Assembly (NCBI GenBank): GCA_963710725.1
Contig: CAVQBJ010000002.1
Location: forward strand, 496,001 to 560,000
Source: CAVQBJ01 sp963710725
GTDB lineage: Bacteria > Actinomycetota > Thermoleophilia > Solirubrobacterales > Solirubrobacteraceae
Length of the DNA stretch: 64,000 nt
Direction: 5' to 3'
This document shows, piece after piece, positions 45,701 to 53,686 of the stretch (position 1 is the stretch's first letter; each line of letters starts with the position of its first letter). A program made the translations under genes and the position numbers. The notes below the pieces were generated by a model. It saw nothing but the letters and a program-made list of their open reading frames with translations. It searched no databases and was not told where the DNA came from.

Positions 45701-46843
45701 TCAGCCCTGCAGCACCGCGCCGAGCGCTTCCCCGACGCGCTCGACCGCCCCTTCGCTCATGCCTGGGAAAAAGGGCAGCGCGAGCGACCGGTCGGCGACG
45801 TCCTCGCAGACGGGGAACTCGCCTGGTCGGTGGCCGAAGCGCTCGCGGTAGAAGCTCATGAGGTGGATGGCGGGCAGGTAGGGCTTGCTCTGCACGCCGA
45901 GCTCGCGCAGCGCGAGCATCGTCGCGTCGCGGTCGCGCCCGCGCGGCAGCTGCACCACGAACACGAACCAGCCGCGGACATCTCCATCGCGGTCCTCGCA
46001 CGGCAACCCGAGGCCCTCGATGCCGGCGAGCGCCTCGCGATAGGCGGCGGCGACCCGAGCGCGCGAGGCGAGCATGCCCTCGAGGCGTTGCAGCTGCACC
46101 AGCCCGATCGCGCTGGCGATGTCCGAGAGCCGGTAGTTGAAGCCGAGACGATCGTGATCGAGCCAGCCCATGTCGGGTGCGCGGCCCTGGTTGCGCTCGG
46201 AGTCGATGCGCACCTTGAGCGCCTCGTCGCCGAGCGTGACCATGCCGCCCTCGCCGGTCGTCAGCTGCTTGTTGGCGTAGAACCCGAACGCCGCCGGGTG
46301 CCCGCGCCCGCCGACGGCCACACCGTCGCGATGCCGCGCGCCGAGCGCCTCGCAGGCGTCCTCGACGATCGCCAGGCCCGGTCGGGCCGCGAGCGCCTCG
46401 AACGCCGGCAGGTCAGCCGGATAGCCGAAGATGTGCACCGGGAGCAACGCCCGTGTCCGCTCGGTGACCGCGGCCGCCGCGGCCGCCGGATCGAGATTGA
46501 GCGTCACCGGATCGATGTCCGCGAACACCGGCCGCGCCCGCTCGTACAACGCCACGTTCGCCGAAGCCACGAAGGAGAACGGACTGGTGATCACCTCGTC
46601 CCCATCGCTCACCCCGACCGCGCGCAGCGCCAGGTGCAGCCCGGCGGTCCCCGACGAGACGGCGCAGGCGAACGGCGCCCCGACCCGCTCCGCGAACGCC
46701 TGCTCAAACGCCGGCACCCGCGGCCCGAGCGACAGCTGCCCCGACCGCAGCACTTCCGCGACCGCGGCCTCCTCCTCCTCGCCCAGCACAGGCCGGGCGA
46801 GCGGGATCACCCTCGCGGTGTCCTGAGTGCTCACGACCGCCAT
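45701..46843 (-). CDS. DegT/DnrJ/EryC1/StrS family aminotransferase
   Basis: PLP-dependent sugar aminotransferase type. SSGTAGLHLALRAVGVSDGDEVI near 60, VEDACEALGARH near 155 and the lysine loop FYANKQLTTGEGGMV near 185 (Schiff-base Lys) are present. FNYRLSDIASAIGLVQL follows. The 380-aa length is typical. These enzymes make amino-sugars for surface polysaccharide, antibiotics or glycans. No sugar pathway gene is nearby, so the substrate is open. It follows cimA on the same strand but is separated by strong hairpins. Confidence 0.9.
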   Translation of the reverse strand: MAVVSTQDTARVIPLARPVLGEEEEAAVAEVLRSGQLSLGPRVPAFEQAFAERVGAPFACAVSSGTAGLHLALRAVGVSDGDEVITSPFSFVASANVALYERARPVFADIDPVTLNLDPAAAAAAVTERTRALLPVHIFGYPADLPAFEALAARPGLAIVEDACEALGARHRDGVAVGGRGHPAAFGFYANKQLTTGEGGMVTLGDEALKVRIDSERNQGRAPDMGWLDHDRLGFNYRLSDIASAIGLVQLQRLEGMLASRARVAAAYREALAGIEGLGLPCEDRDGDVRGWFVFVVQLPRGRDRDATMLALRELGVQSKPYLPAIHLMSFYRERFGHRPGEFPVCEDVADRSLALPFFPGMSEGAVERVGEALGAVLQG

Positions 46844-46861
46844 CCTAGCTATGCCCCAAGT

Positions 46862-46879
46862 CGGGGACGACCGTCCCCG
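46862..46879 (-). other. GC hairpin upstream of the DegT gene
   Basis: CGGGGAC-GACC-GTCCCCG, a perfect 7-bp stem, lies about 20 bp before the DegT start codon (46843). It is nested in a wider CCCCAAG...GGGCTTGG context. It could affect DegT translation or form part of a terminator-promoter junction. Confidence 0.35.
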
Positions 46880-46931
46880 CACGAGGGCTTGGAGGCAGCG
46901 GGAGGTGCTGGAGGTAGGGCCGTGCCACGCT

Positions 46932-46966
46932 CGTTCGGCCCCCCTTCATCACTGGGGGGCCGAACG
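46932..46966 (-). terminator. Perfect hairpin containing the cimA stop codon
   Basis: A 13-bp stem (CGTTCGGCCCCCC / GGGGGGCCGAACG) encloses a 9-nt loop that holds the cimA TGA (46949-46951). No T-run follows. It is the strongest hairpin near the end of the leu/ilv transcript. Confidence 0.55.
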
Positions 46967-48562
46967 GACGGGGCGCGGCCCGGCCCCGTCAACGCGCCCC
47001 GGCTGCATCCCATACTCCAACGAGTCAACGAGCGCCTCCCACGACGCCTCTATGACGTTCTCCGATACGCCGATCGCGCCCCATACCCCCTCGCCGTCGG
47101 ACGCGTCGAGCAGCACGCGCGTGACCGCGCCGGTGCCCTTCGTCTCGTCGAGGATCCGGACCTTGAAGTTGACGAGGTCGATGTCGCGCAGGTGCGGGTG
47201 GGTCTCGCCGATCGCGTCACGCAGCGCCTTATCGAGCGCGTGGACCGGACCGTTGCCCTCGGCGGTGCGCACGAAGCGCTCACCGCCGACCCAGATCTTG
47301 ATCGTCGCCTCGGTCTCCACGCGCCCGTCCGCGCGCTTCTCGACGAGCACGCGCCAGGACTCCAGGCGGAAGAGCGGCTCGTATTCGCCGGCCTCCCTGC
47401 GCATGAGCAGCTCGAACGAGCCGTCGGCGGCCTCGAACTGGTACCCGCGATGCTCGAGCTCCTTCACGCGCTCGATGAGCTGCCCGGCGGCGGCGTCGCT
47501 GAGGCCGATGCTCGCCTCCTGCGCCTTCTCGATGACGGTGCCCCGGCCCGCGAGCTCGGACACGAGCAGATCGCGGCGATTGCCGACCAGCGACGGGTCG
47601 ATGTGCTCGAACGTGCTCGCATCCGCACGCACGCCGGCGACGTGCATGCCGCCCTTGTGGGCGAACGCGTTGCGCCCGACGTAGGGCTGGTTGGGATCCG
47701 GCGTGAAGTTGAGCAGCTCGTCGATGTAATGCGCCGTCGGCGTGAGCAGTGCGAGCTGGCGCTCGGAGAGCAGCTCGTAGCCGAGCTTGAGCTGCAGGTC
47801 GGCGATGATCGAGACGATGTTCGCGTTGCCGCAGCGCTCGCCGCAGCCGTTCATCGTGGCCTGTACCTGCGCGGCGCCGGCAAGCACGCCGGCGAGCGAG
47901 TTGGCCACGCCGCACTCGGCGTCGTTATGGCAATGGATCCCCAGGCGCACCGTGTCGGCGACCGCCTCGCGCCCAGCGGCCGTCGCCTCGGTCACCTGGT
48001 GCGGGAGCGAGGAGCCGTTGGTGTCGCACAGGGTGACCGTCTCGGCGCCCGCCTCGGCCGCCGCGCGCAGGCACTGCAGCGCGTAGTCGCGATCGTCGCG
48101 GTAGGCATCGAAGAAGTGCTCGGCGTCGTAGATGACGCGCTTGCCCTCGCCGACGAGGAAGGCGATCGACTCGGCGATCATGCGCAGGTTCTCCTCGCGG
48201 TCGACGCGCACGACCTTCTCCAGATGCAACGCCCACGTCTTGCCGACCAGCGTGCAGACCGGGGCGAAGCTGTCGGCGAGGATCCGCAGCGCCGCGTCCT
48301 CCTCGGCCCGGCAGTCGCGCCGGCGCGTCATGCCGAACGCGGCGATCTGCGCGTGGGCGAAGCGCTCGCCGGCGAGCAGCTCGAAGAGCTCACGCTCCTT
48401 CGGGTTCGAGGCCGGGAAGCCCGCCTCGATGAGGTGGATGCCGAGCTCGTCGAGCTTGTGCGCGACGCGCACCTTCTCGGCGGCCGACAGCGACATGCCC
48501 TCGCCCTGCATGCCGTCGCGCAGGGTGGCGTCGTAGAGCTCGAGCTGATCGGGGGGTGTCAT
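46949..48562 (-). CDS. cimA: (R)-citramalate synthase
   Basis: Condenses pyruvate with acetyl-CoA to citramalate, the threonine-independent route to isoleucine. The N-terminal HMGL-like barrel begins LYDATLRDGMQGEGMSLSA with the metal-binding Asp. GIHCHNDAECGVANSLAG near 190 has the HxH metal site, and CGERCGNANI follows. The C-terminal regulatory LeuA-dimer-type domain spans about residues 400-537. The length is 537 aa. The DG-MQGEG pattern separates CimA from LeuA, and the true LeuA is at 54762. It shares the operon with ilvE and leuBCD. Confidence 0.92.
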   Translation of the reverse strand: MTPPDQLELYDATLRDGMQGEGMSLSAAEKVRVAHKLDELGIHLIEAGFPASNPKERELFELLAGERFAHAQIAAFGMTRRRDCRAEEDAALRILADSFAPVCTLVGKTWALHLEKVVRVDREENLRMIAESIAFLVGEGKRVIYDAEHFFDAYRDDRDYALQCLRAAAEAGAETVTLCDTNGSSLPHQVTEATAAGREAVADTVRLGIHCHNDAECGVANSLAGVLAGAAQVQATMNGCGERCGNANIVSIIADLQLKLGYELLSERQLALLTPTAHYIDELLNFTPDPNQPYVGRNAFAHKGGMHVAGVRADASTFEHIDPSLVGNRRDLLVSELAGRGTVIEKAQEASIGLSDAAAGQLIERVKELEHRGYQFEAADGSFELLMRREAGEYEPLFRLESWRVLVEKRADGRVETEATIKIWVGGERFVRTAEGNGPVHALDKALRDAIGETHPHLRDIDLVNFKVRILDETKGTGAVTRVLLDASDGEGVWGAIGVSENVIEASWEALVDSLEYGMQPGRVDGAGPRPVRSAPQ

Positions 48563-48609
48563 GACGGGGTTCGTCCTTTCGGCGTTGGGAGACGAAGCGG
48601 CAGCGGGAT

Positions 48610-48647
48610 GCGGGCGGCCGCGGCTCCTCGGCCGCTTAGGCGCCCGC
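48610..48647 (-). other. Hairpin in the ilvE-cimA gap
   Basis: An outer stem GCGGGCG / CGCCCGC with an inner CGGCCG / CGGCCG pair lies in the 123-bp gap between the two genes. It may slow or reduce read-through. A ribosome site AAAGGA is present before cimA. Confidence 0.35.
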
Positions 48648-48685
48648 CCCGGTAATTCGCTGCTCGTCTCGGCGCCGGCGTGCCA

Positions 48686-49636
48686 TCAGGCGGCGCTCGC
48701 CTCCGTCGGTGACGCCGCCATCTGCACGATGTCGAGCCACTCGCGATACCGCTCGGCCTTCCCGTGGATCGCGTCCTCGAAGACACCCTGCAGCACGCGG
48801 GTGATCTCGCCCGGCTTGCCGTCGCCGATCGCGTGGTCGTCGATCTCGCGGACCGGCACCAGCTCGGCCGCCGTGCCGGTCAGGAAGACCTCGTCGGCGA
48901 CGTAGAGCTCGGCGCGCGAGATGTTGCGCTCGGTGACCTCGTACCCGAGGTCTCCAGCGATCTGGATGATCGATCGCCGCGTGATGCCGTCGAGGATCGA
49001 GTTGTGGTGCCCGGGCGTGACGATCTCGCCGCCGCGCACGATGTAGACGTTCTCGCCGGTGCCCTCGCAGACGTGGCCGTGATCGTCGAGCAGGATCGAC
49101 TCCTCGTAGCCGGCCTTGGCCGACTCGATCTTCGCGAGCACGCTGTTGAGGTACTGACCGGAGGCCTTGGCTGCGGGGATCAGCGAGTCGGGGCTGATCC
49201 GCCGCCACGAGGAGACCTTCGCGCGGATGCCGTTGCGCTTCCCCTCCTCGCCGAGGTAGGCGCCCCACTCCCAGATCGCGATCATCACGTCGATCGGTGC
49301 CTCCAGCGGGTTGAGCCCCATCTGTCCGTAGCCTCGGTAGACGAGCGGCCGGATGTAGCACGAGCGCAGCCCGTTGCGGGAGATCAGCTCATGCGTGGCC
49401 TCGCGCAGCTGATCGACCGTGTACGGCACCGGCATGTAGTACAGGTCGGCCGAGCGCAGCAGGCGCTCGAGATGCTCGCGGTGGCGGAAGACCGCCGGGC
49501 CGAGCTCGGTGTCGTAGCAGCGCTCGCCCTCGAAGACGCCCGTGCCGTAGTGCAATCCGTGGGTCAGCACGTGAACCTTCGCGTCCTCCCACGCGACGAA
49601 TTCCCCGTTCATCCAGATGAGGTCCGCTTCGTTCAC
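48686..49636 (-). CDS. ilvE: Branched-chain amino acid aminotransferase
   Basis: Class IV aminotransferase for the final step of Leu, Ile and Val. IWMNGEFVAWEDAKVHVLTHGLHYGTGVFEG at the N-terminus, the PLP-Lys region ASGQYLNSVLAKIESAKAGYEE near 160, and DGHVCEGTGENVYIVRGG then DGITRRSIIQIAGDLGYEVTER are typical. The length is 316 aa. It starts 19 bp after leuB in the same run. Confidence 0.95.
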   Translation of the reverse strand: MNEADLIWMNGEFVAWEDAKVHVLTHGLHYGTGVFEGERCYDTELGPAVFRHREHLERLLRSADLYYMPVPYTVDQLREATHELISRNGLRSCYIRPLVYRGYGQMGLNPLEAPIDVMIAIWEWGAYLGEEGKRNGIRAKVSSWRRISPDSLIPAAKASGQYLNSVLAKIESAKAGYEESILLDDHGHVCEGTGENVYIVRGGEIVTPGHHNSILDGITRRSIIQIAGDLGYEVTERNISRAELYVADEVFLTGTAAELVPVREIDDHAIGDGKPGEITRVLQGVFEDAIHGKAERYREWLDIVQMAASPTEASAA

Positions 49637-49655
49637 GCCCCGCTCCTGTTAATCG

Positions 49656-50708
49656 CTAGAGATATGCAAGGACCGCGCGGGTCGCCTCTGCGGTGCCAAC
49701 CCGACCTCCGAGGTCGGGTGTCCGCAGGCCCTCAGCGAGTGCACGGTCAACGGCCGATTCTACCGCCGCCGCCTCCCCTGCCAAAGCCAATCCGTGGCGC
49801 AGCAACATCGCCACCGACAGGAACATGGCGAGCGGATTGGCGATCCCCTGGCCGGCGATGTCGGGCGCGGATCCGTGAACGGGCTCGAACAGGCCCGGCC
49901 CGGCCGCCTCACCCCCGGCGCCATTCGCCCCGAGCGAGGCGCTCGGGAGCATGCCGATCGAGCCGGTGATCATCGCCGCCTCGTCGCTGAGAATGTCCCC
50001 GAACATGTTCTCGGTGACGATCACGTCGAAGTGCCGCGGCGCCGCCACCAGCTGCATCGCGGCGTTGTCGACGAGCACGTGCTCGAGCTGCACGTGCGGG
50101 TACTCGCTCGAGTGCACGCGCGAGACGACCTCGCGCCACAGGCGCGATGTCTCGAGCACGTTCGCCTTGTCGACGCTCGACACCTTCGCTCGCGCGGCCT
50201 CGAAGGCGACGCGCGCGATGCGCTCGATCTCCTCGACGCTGTACGCGCACAGGTCGGAGGCGTCGGTCTCCGTGCGTGTCTTCTCGCCGAAGTAGATCCC
50301 GCCGGTGAGCTCGCGCACGACGAGCAGATCGGTGCCCTCGATGCGCTCGCGCCGCAGCGGCGAGGCGTCGTAGAGCGCCGGGACCGGGCGGACCGGTCGC
50401 AGATTCGCAAAGAGACCGAGTCCCTTTCGCAGTCCGAGCAGGCCTTGCTCGGGCCGCGGCGCCTTGGGGTCGGTCGTGTCCCACTTCGGGCCGCCGACGG
50501 CGGCGAGCAGGACCGCGTCGGCGGCGTGGCAGGCTTGCAGCGTCTCGTCGGTGAGCGCCGTCCCGTGCGCGTCGATGCTCGCGCCCCCGAAGACACGCTC
50601 TTCGATCTCCAGGTCATCGCCGAGCAGTCGCCGCAGCAACTCGACCGCCGGCCCCATGATCTCGGGACCGATCCCGTCTCCGGGCAGAGTGACGATGCGA
50701 GTGGCCAT
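49656..50708 (-). CDS. leuB: 3-isopropylmalate dehydrogenase
   Basis: Oxidative decarboxylation in leucine synthesis; in this cluster also needed for the citramalate route. VTLPGDGIGPEIMGPAVELL, LLAAVGGPKWD, RPVRPVP, LVVRELTGGIYFG and NMFGDILSDEAAMITGSIGMLPSASLG are family motifs, and EPVHGSAPDIAGQGIANP is the nucleotide loop. The length is 350 aa. ATG at 50708 fits the family start and has no in-frame support upstream. Confidence 0.96.
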   Translation of the reverse strand: MATRIVTLPGDGIGPEIMGPAVELLRRLLGDDLEIEERVFGGASIDAHGTALTDETLQACHAADAVLLAAVGGPKWDTTDPKAPRPEQGLLGLRKGLGLFANLRPVRPVPALYDASPLRRERIEGTDLLVVRELTGGIYFGEKTRTETDASDLCAYSVEEIERIARVAFEAARAKVSSVDKANVLETSRLWREVVSRVHSSEYPHVQLEHVLVDNAAMQLVAAPRHFDVIVTENMFGDILSDEAAMITGSIGMLPSASLGANGAGGEAAGPGLFEPVHGSAPDIAGQGIANPLAMFLSVAMLLRHGLALAGEAAAVESAVDRALAEGLRTPDLGGRVGTAEATRAVLAYL

Positions 50709-50864
50709 GTGCGGCCGAGAGGATGGCAGATCCCGAACGGGGAGCCCCACAACGGGCCCGGTCATGGAGCGAGCCCGAGAGCCGATCGGCCCCGCCCGTC
50801 CCCAGCCCTACAAGCCTGACGACCGCATCGCGATCATCGCGGAGCTGCGGTAGGGGCGGACGAC

Positions 50865-50899
50865 GCCTTCGCATCCCCTTTTTCTGGGGATGCGAAGGC
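50865..50899. other. Perfect 14-bp hairpin between leuD and leuB
   Basis: GCCTTCGCATCCCC and its complement flank a 7-nt loop (TTTTTCT on the plus strand). There is no trailing T-run on either strand. It sits in a 220-bp gap, unusual for this tightly packed operon. Confidence 0.55.
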
Positions 50900-50928
50900 G
50901 GCGGCAGCCCCGAGCCACCCGCGCACCG

Positions 50929-51495
50929 TTACAGCGCGAGCGCCGTCGTCACCGGCCCCACCCGCTCGCGACCGTGCTCGTAGAACGAGATCGCCTCGTC
51001 CTGGTGCAGCGTCAGCGCGATGTCATCGAGCCCGTTGAGCAGCCGGTGCCTGATGTCCGGGTCGATTTCGAAGGAGGCGCTGCGCCCGGCGAAGCGCACC
51101 TCCTGGGCCTCGAGGTCGATCTCGGCCTCGCCGGCCTCCGCGATCGCCCGCACGTCGGCCTCGTCGAGCACCACCGGGAGGAGCCCGATCTTCGTCGAGT
51201 TCGAGTAGAAGATGTCGCCGAAGCTCGGCGCGATGACCGCCTTGAACCCATAGTCCTCGAGCGCCCAGGCGGCGTGCTCGCGCGAGGATCCGCAGCCGAA
51301 GTTCTCGCCGGCCACGAGGATCGGGTTGCGCGGCAGGTCCCAGCCGGGCTCCTGCGCCCAGTCGTAGAACAGGAACGCGCCGAAGCCGGTGCGTTCGACG
51401 CGCTTGAGGAACTGCTTGGGGATGATCTGGTCGGTGTCGACGTTCGCTCGGTCCAGAACGCTGACCGGGCCCGTGATCTTGTCGATCGCTCTCAT
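50929..51495 (-). CDS. leuD: 3-isopropylmalate dehydratase small subunit
   Basis: Swivelling subunit of isopropylmalate isomerase. It begins with ITGPVSVLDRANVDTDQIIPKQFLKRVERTGFG and continues with ILVAGENFGCGSSREHAAWALEDYGFKAVIAPSFGDIFYSN, the characteristic GxxFGCGSSREHA signature. The length is 188 aa. A GGAGGAG ribosome site lies 10 bp before the ATG. Confidence 0.96.
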   Translation of the reverse strand: MRAIDKITGPVSVLDRANVDTDQIIPKQFLKRVERTGFGAFLFYDWAQEPGWDLPRNPILVAGENFGCGSSREHAAWALEDYGFKAVIAPSFGDIFYSNSTKIGLLPVVLDEADVRAIAEAGEAEIDLEAQEVRFAGRSASFEIDPDIRHRLLNGLDDIALTLHQDEAISFYEHGRERVGPVTTALAL

Positions 51496-51511
51496 TTGGG
51501 GGGGTCTCCTC

Positions 51512-51592
51512 CGCGGGGCCTCCGGCCCCGCGTCTTGAAATTGCGGCCGGCCTCCTGCCGGCCTTGACCGCGGGGGGCCTCCGGCCCCCCGC
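51512..51592 (-). repeat. Three tandem GC hairpins in the leuC-leuD gap
   Basis: Three palindromes in a row: 51512-51532 (CGCGGGGCC-TCC-GGCCCCGCG), 51545-51563 (GGCCGGC-CTCCT-GCCGGCC) and 51570-51592 (GCGGGGGGCC-TCC-GGCCCCCCGC). Two share a GGCC-TCC-GGCC centre. They fill most of the 99-bp gap between leuC and leuD and could stabilise or tune the mRNA. Confidence 0.7.
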
Positions 51593-51594
51593 TC

Positions 51595-52986
51595 CTAATT
51601 CCAGGTACGGATGTCGACGAAATGCCCCTCGATGGCGGCCGCGGCGGCCATCTGCGGGGACACGAGGTGGGTGCGACCGCCGCGGCCCTGACGGCCCTCG
51701 AAGTTGCGGTTCGAGGTCGACGCGCAGCGCTCCCCGGGCGACAGCGTGTCGGGGTTCATGCCGAGGCACATCGAGCAACCGGCGCCGCGCCAGTCGAAGC
51801 CGGCGGCCCGGAACACCTCGTCGAGGCCCTCGGCCTCGGCCTGCTCCTTGATCTGCACCGATCCCGGCACGACCATCGCCGACACGCGCTCGGCGACGCG
51901 GCGCCCGCGCACGACCTCCGCGGCCACGCGCAGGTCGCTGATGCGCGAGTTCGTGCACGAGCCGATGAACACGCGGTCGAGCTCGATCTCCTGCACGGGC
52001 GTGCCGGGCGCGAGATCCATGTAGTGCAGGGCGCGCTCGGCGGCCTCGCGGTCCGCCGGCGCGTCGAACGCCTCCGGTGAGGGCACCGTGTCCGTCACGG
52101 ACACGACCTGTCCGGGATTCGTCCCCCACGTGACGAGCGGCGAGAGCGCGTCGCAGTCGACGGTGATCTCGCGATCGAACGCCGCACCTTCATCGGTGCG
52201 CAGCTCGCGCCAGCTCTCGATCGCGCGCTCCAGCTCGGCTCCCTGCGGCGCTCCGGGGCGGCCCGTTACCCACGCGAACGTCGTCTCGTCGGGCGCGATC
52301 ATGCCGGCGCGACCGCCGCCCTCGATCGTCATGTTGCAGATCGTCATGCGCTCCTCCATCGAGAGCCCCTCGATCGCCGGACCGGCGAACTCGACAACGT
52401 GACCGACGGCGCCGGCGACGCCCATCTGCCCGATCGTGCCGAGGATGAGATCCTTGGCGGTGACTCCGAATCCGGGCGTTCCGACATAGTTGATCCGCAT
52501 CGACTTCGGCTTGTGCTGGACGAGGCACTGCGTGGCCAGGACGTGCTCGACCTCGCTCGTCCCGATCCCGAAGGCGAGCGCGCCGAAGGCGCCGTGGGTG
52601 GCGGTGTGCGAGTCGCCGCAGACGATCGTCATCCCCGGCTGGGTGACGCCGAGCTCCGGACCGATGACATGCACGATGCCCTGGTGCTCGGAGCCGAGCG
52701 AGTAGACCGGGATGCCGAACTCGGCGCAGTTGCGCTCGAGCGTCTCCACCTGCACCCGCGAGAGCTCGTCACGGATGCGTGCCGCGACGGGCGTGCCGTC
52801 GGTGGGGACGTTATGGTCGGCGGTCGCGAGCGTGCGGTCGGGGCGGCGAACCGAGCGCCCGGCGAGACGCAGTCCGTCGAAGGCCTGCGGGCTCGTCACC
52901 TCGTGGACGAGGTGCAGATCGATGTACAGCAAACCGGGGGCCACCTCGTGGGCCTCCCAGATCTTGTCGAACAGCGTGGTGGGCAT
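51595..52986 (-). CDS. leuC: 3-isopropylmalate dehydratase large subunit
   Basis: Aconitase-type [4Fe-4S] enzyme. FDKIWEAHEV start, VIGPELGVTQPGMTIVCGDSHTATHGAFGALAFGIGTSEVEHVLATQ near 130, VFIGSCTNSRISDL near 345 (one cluster Cys), and GCSMCLGMNPDTL near 405 (two cluster Cys) are intact. The length is 463 aa. It follows the xre gene by 21 bp. Confidence 0.97.
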   Translation of the reverse strand: MPTTLFDKIWEAHEVAPGLLYIDLHLVHEVTSPQAFDGLRLAGRSVRRPDRTLATADHNVPTDGTPVAARIRDELSRVQVETLERNCAEFGIPVYSLGSEHQGIVHVIGPELGVTQPGMTIVCGDSHTATHGAFGALAFGIGTSEVEHVLATQCLVQHKPKSMRINYVGTPGFGVTAKDLILGTIGQMGVAGAVGHVVEFAGPAIEGLSMEERMTICNMTIEGGGRAGMIAPDETTFAWVTGRPGAPQGAELERAIESWRELRTDEGAAFDREITVDCDALSPLVTWGTNPGQVVSVTDTVPSPEAFDAPADREAAERALHYMDLAPGTPVQEIELDRVFIGSCTNSRISDLRVAAEVVRGRRVAERVSAMVVPGSVQIKEQAEAEGLDEVFRAAGFDWRGAGCSMCLGMNPDTLSPGERCASTSNRNFEGRQGRGGRTHLVSPQMAAAAAIEGHFVDIRTWN

Positions 52987-53007
52987 CGGCGTGCCTCCGG
53001 TCGGGGG

Positions 53008-53631
53008 TCAGCTACGGCGCAGGCCTGCGCTCACGACGGCGAGGAACGCCGCCTCGGCGGGGCCGGGGTTCTCGAAGTGGTGGGGCAGGTCGGCGTCGAA
53101 GGTGACACAGTCGCCCTCGCTCAGCTCGTGGCGCTGGCCGTCGCACACGAGCACGAGCTCGCCGCTCTGCACGAGCGCGACCTCGCGACTGCCGGGCTCG
53201 TGCATCGGCGGATCCTCGGGCCCGCCCGTCACGGCGCTCGGGCCGAGCGTGTGATGCGAGAGCTCGACGCGCTGGCCGGGCCGCGGGGCGGTGAGGATCT
53301 CGAAGCGGTGCCCGCGCCGGGCGCTGCCGCCCTGTCCGCGCCGATCGGCGCGCACGACGGTGACGGCGCCGTCCTCGTCGAGGCGCAGCAGCTGGGACAG
53401 GCGCAGGTCCAGGCCGGCGGCGATGCGAGCGGCGACGGCGAGTGTCGGGCTCGTCTCCCCGCGCTCGACCTGCGAGAGCATCGGCGCGCTCACGCCGCTG
53501 CGCACGGCGAGGTCGCGCAGCGACAGTCCGGAGGCGTCGCGCAGGGCGCGCACGCGCGCGCCGATGACGGCGGGGTCGAGCGGATCGGCGGGTGAGGCGT
53601 CACCGGCCGGCTTGCGCTGGGCAGCTGCCAT
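53008..53631 (-). CDS. XRE-family regulator with cupin domain
   Basis: A 207-aa regulator. The HTH (IGARVRALRDASGLSLRDLAVRSGVSAPMLSQVERGETSPTLAVAARIAAGL) spans about residues 25-80. The C-terminal cupin (VALVQSGELVLVCDGQRHELSEGDCVTFDADLPHHFENPG) is the ligand-binding module. ATG at 53631 lies 8 nt from TAACGT (53640-53645), so the mRNA looks leaderless. It is the first gene before leuC, on the same strand, 21 bp apart. It may control the leu/ilv operon, but cupin-XRE regulators often control unrelated stress or polyamine genes. Confidence 0.82.
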   Translation of the reverse strand: MAAAQRKPAGDASPADPLDPAVIGARVRALRDASGLSLRDLAVRSGVSAPMLSQVERGETSPTLAVAARIAAGLDLRLSQLLRLDEDGAVTVVRADRRGQGGSARRGHRFEILTAPRPGQRVELSHHTLGPSAVTGGPEDPPMHEPGSREVALVQSGELVLVCDGQRHELSEGDCVTFDADLPHHFENPGPAEAAFLAVVSAGLRRS

Positions 53632-53686
53632 ACGAGCGTACGTTATCACATACACATCGCGACAGAGCGCCCGCTACGCTCCCCCC

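Noticed and set aside
45830..48655. A 941-codon plus-strand frame opposite the DegT gene and cimA
   Set aside because: Same shadow effect; the two minus-strand proteins have intact catalytic motifs.
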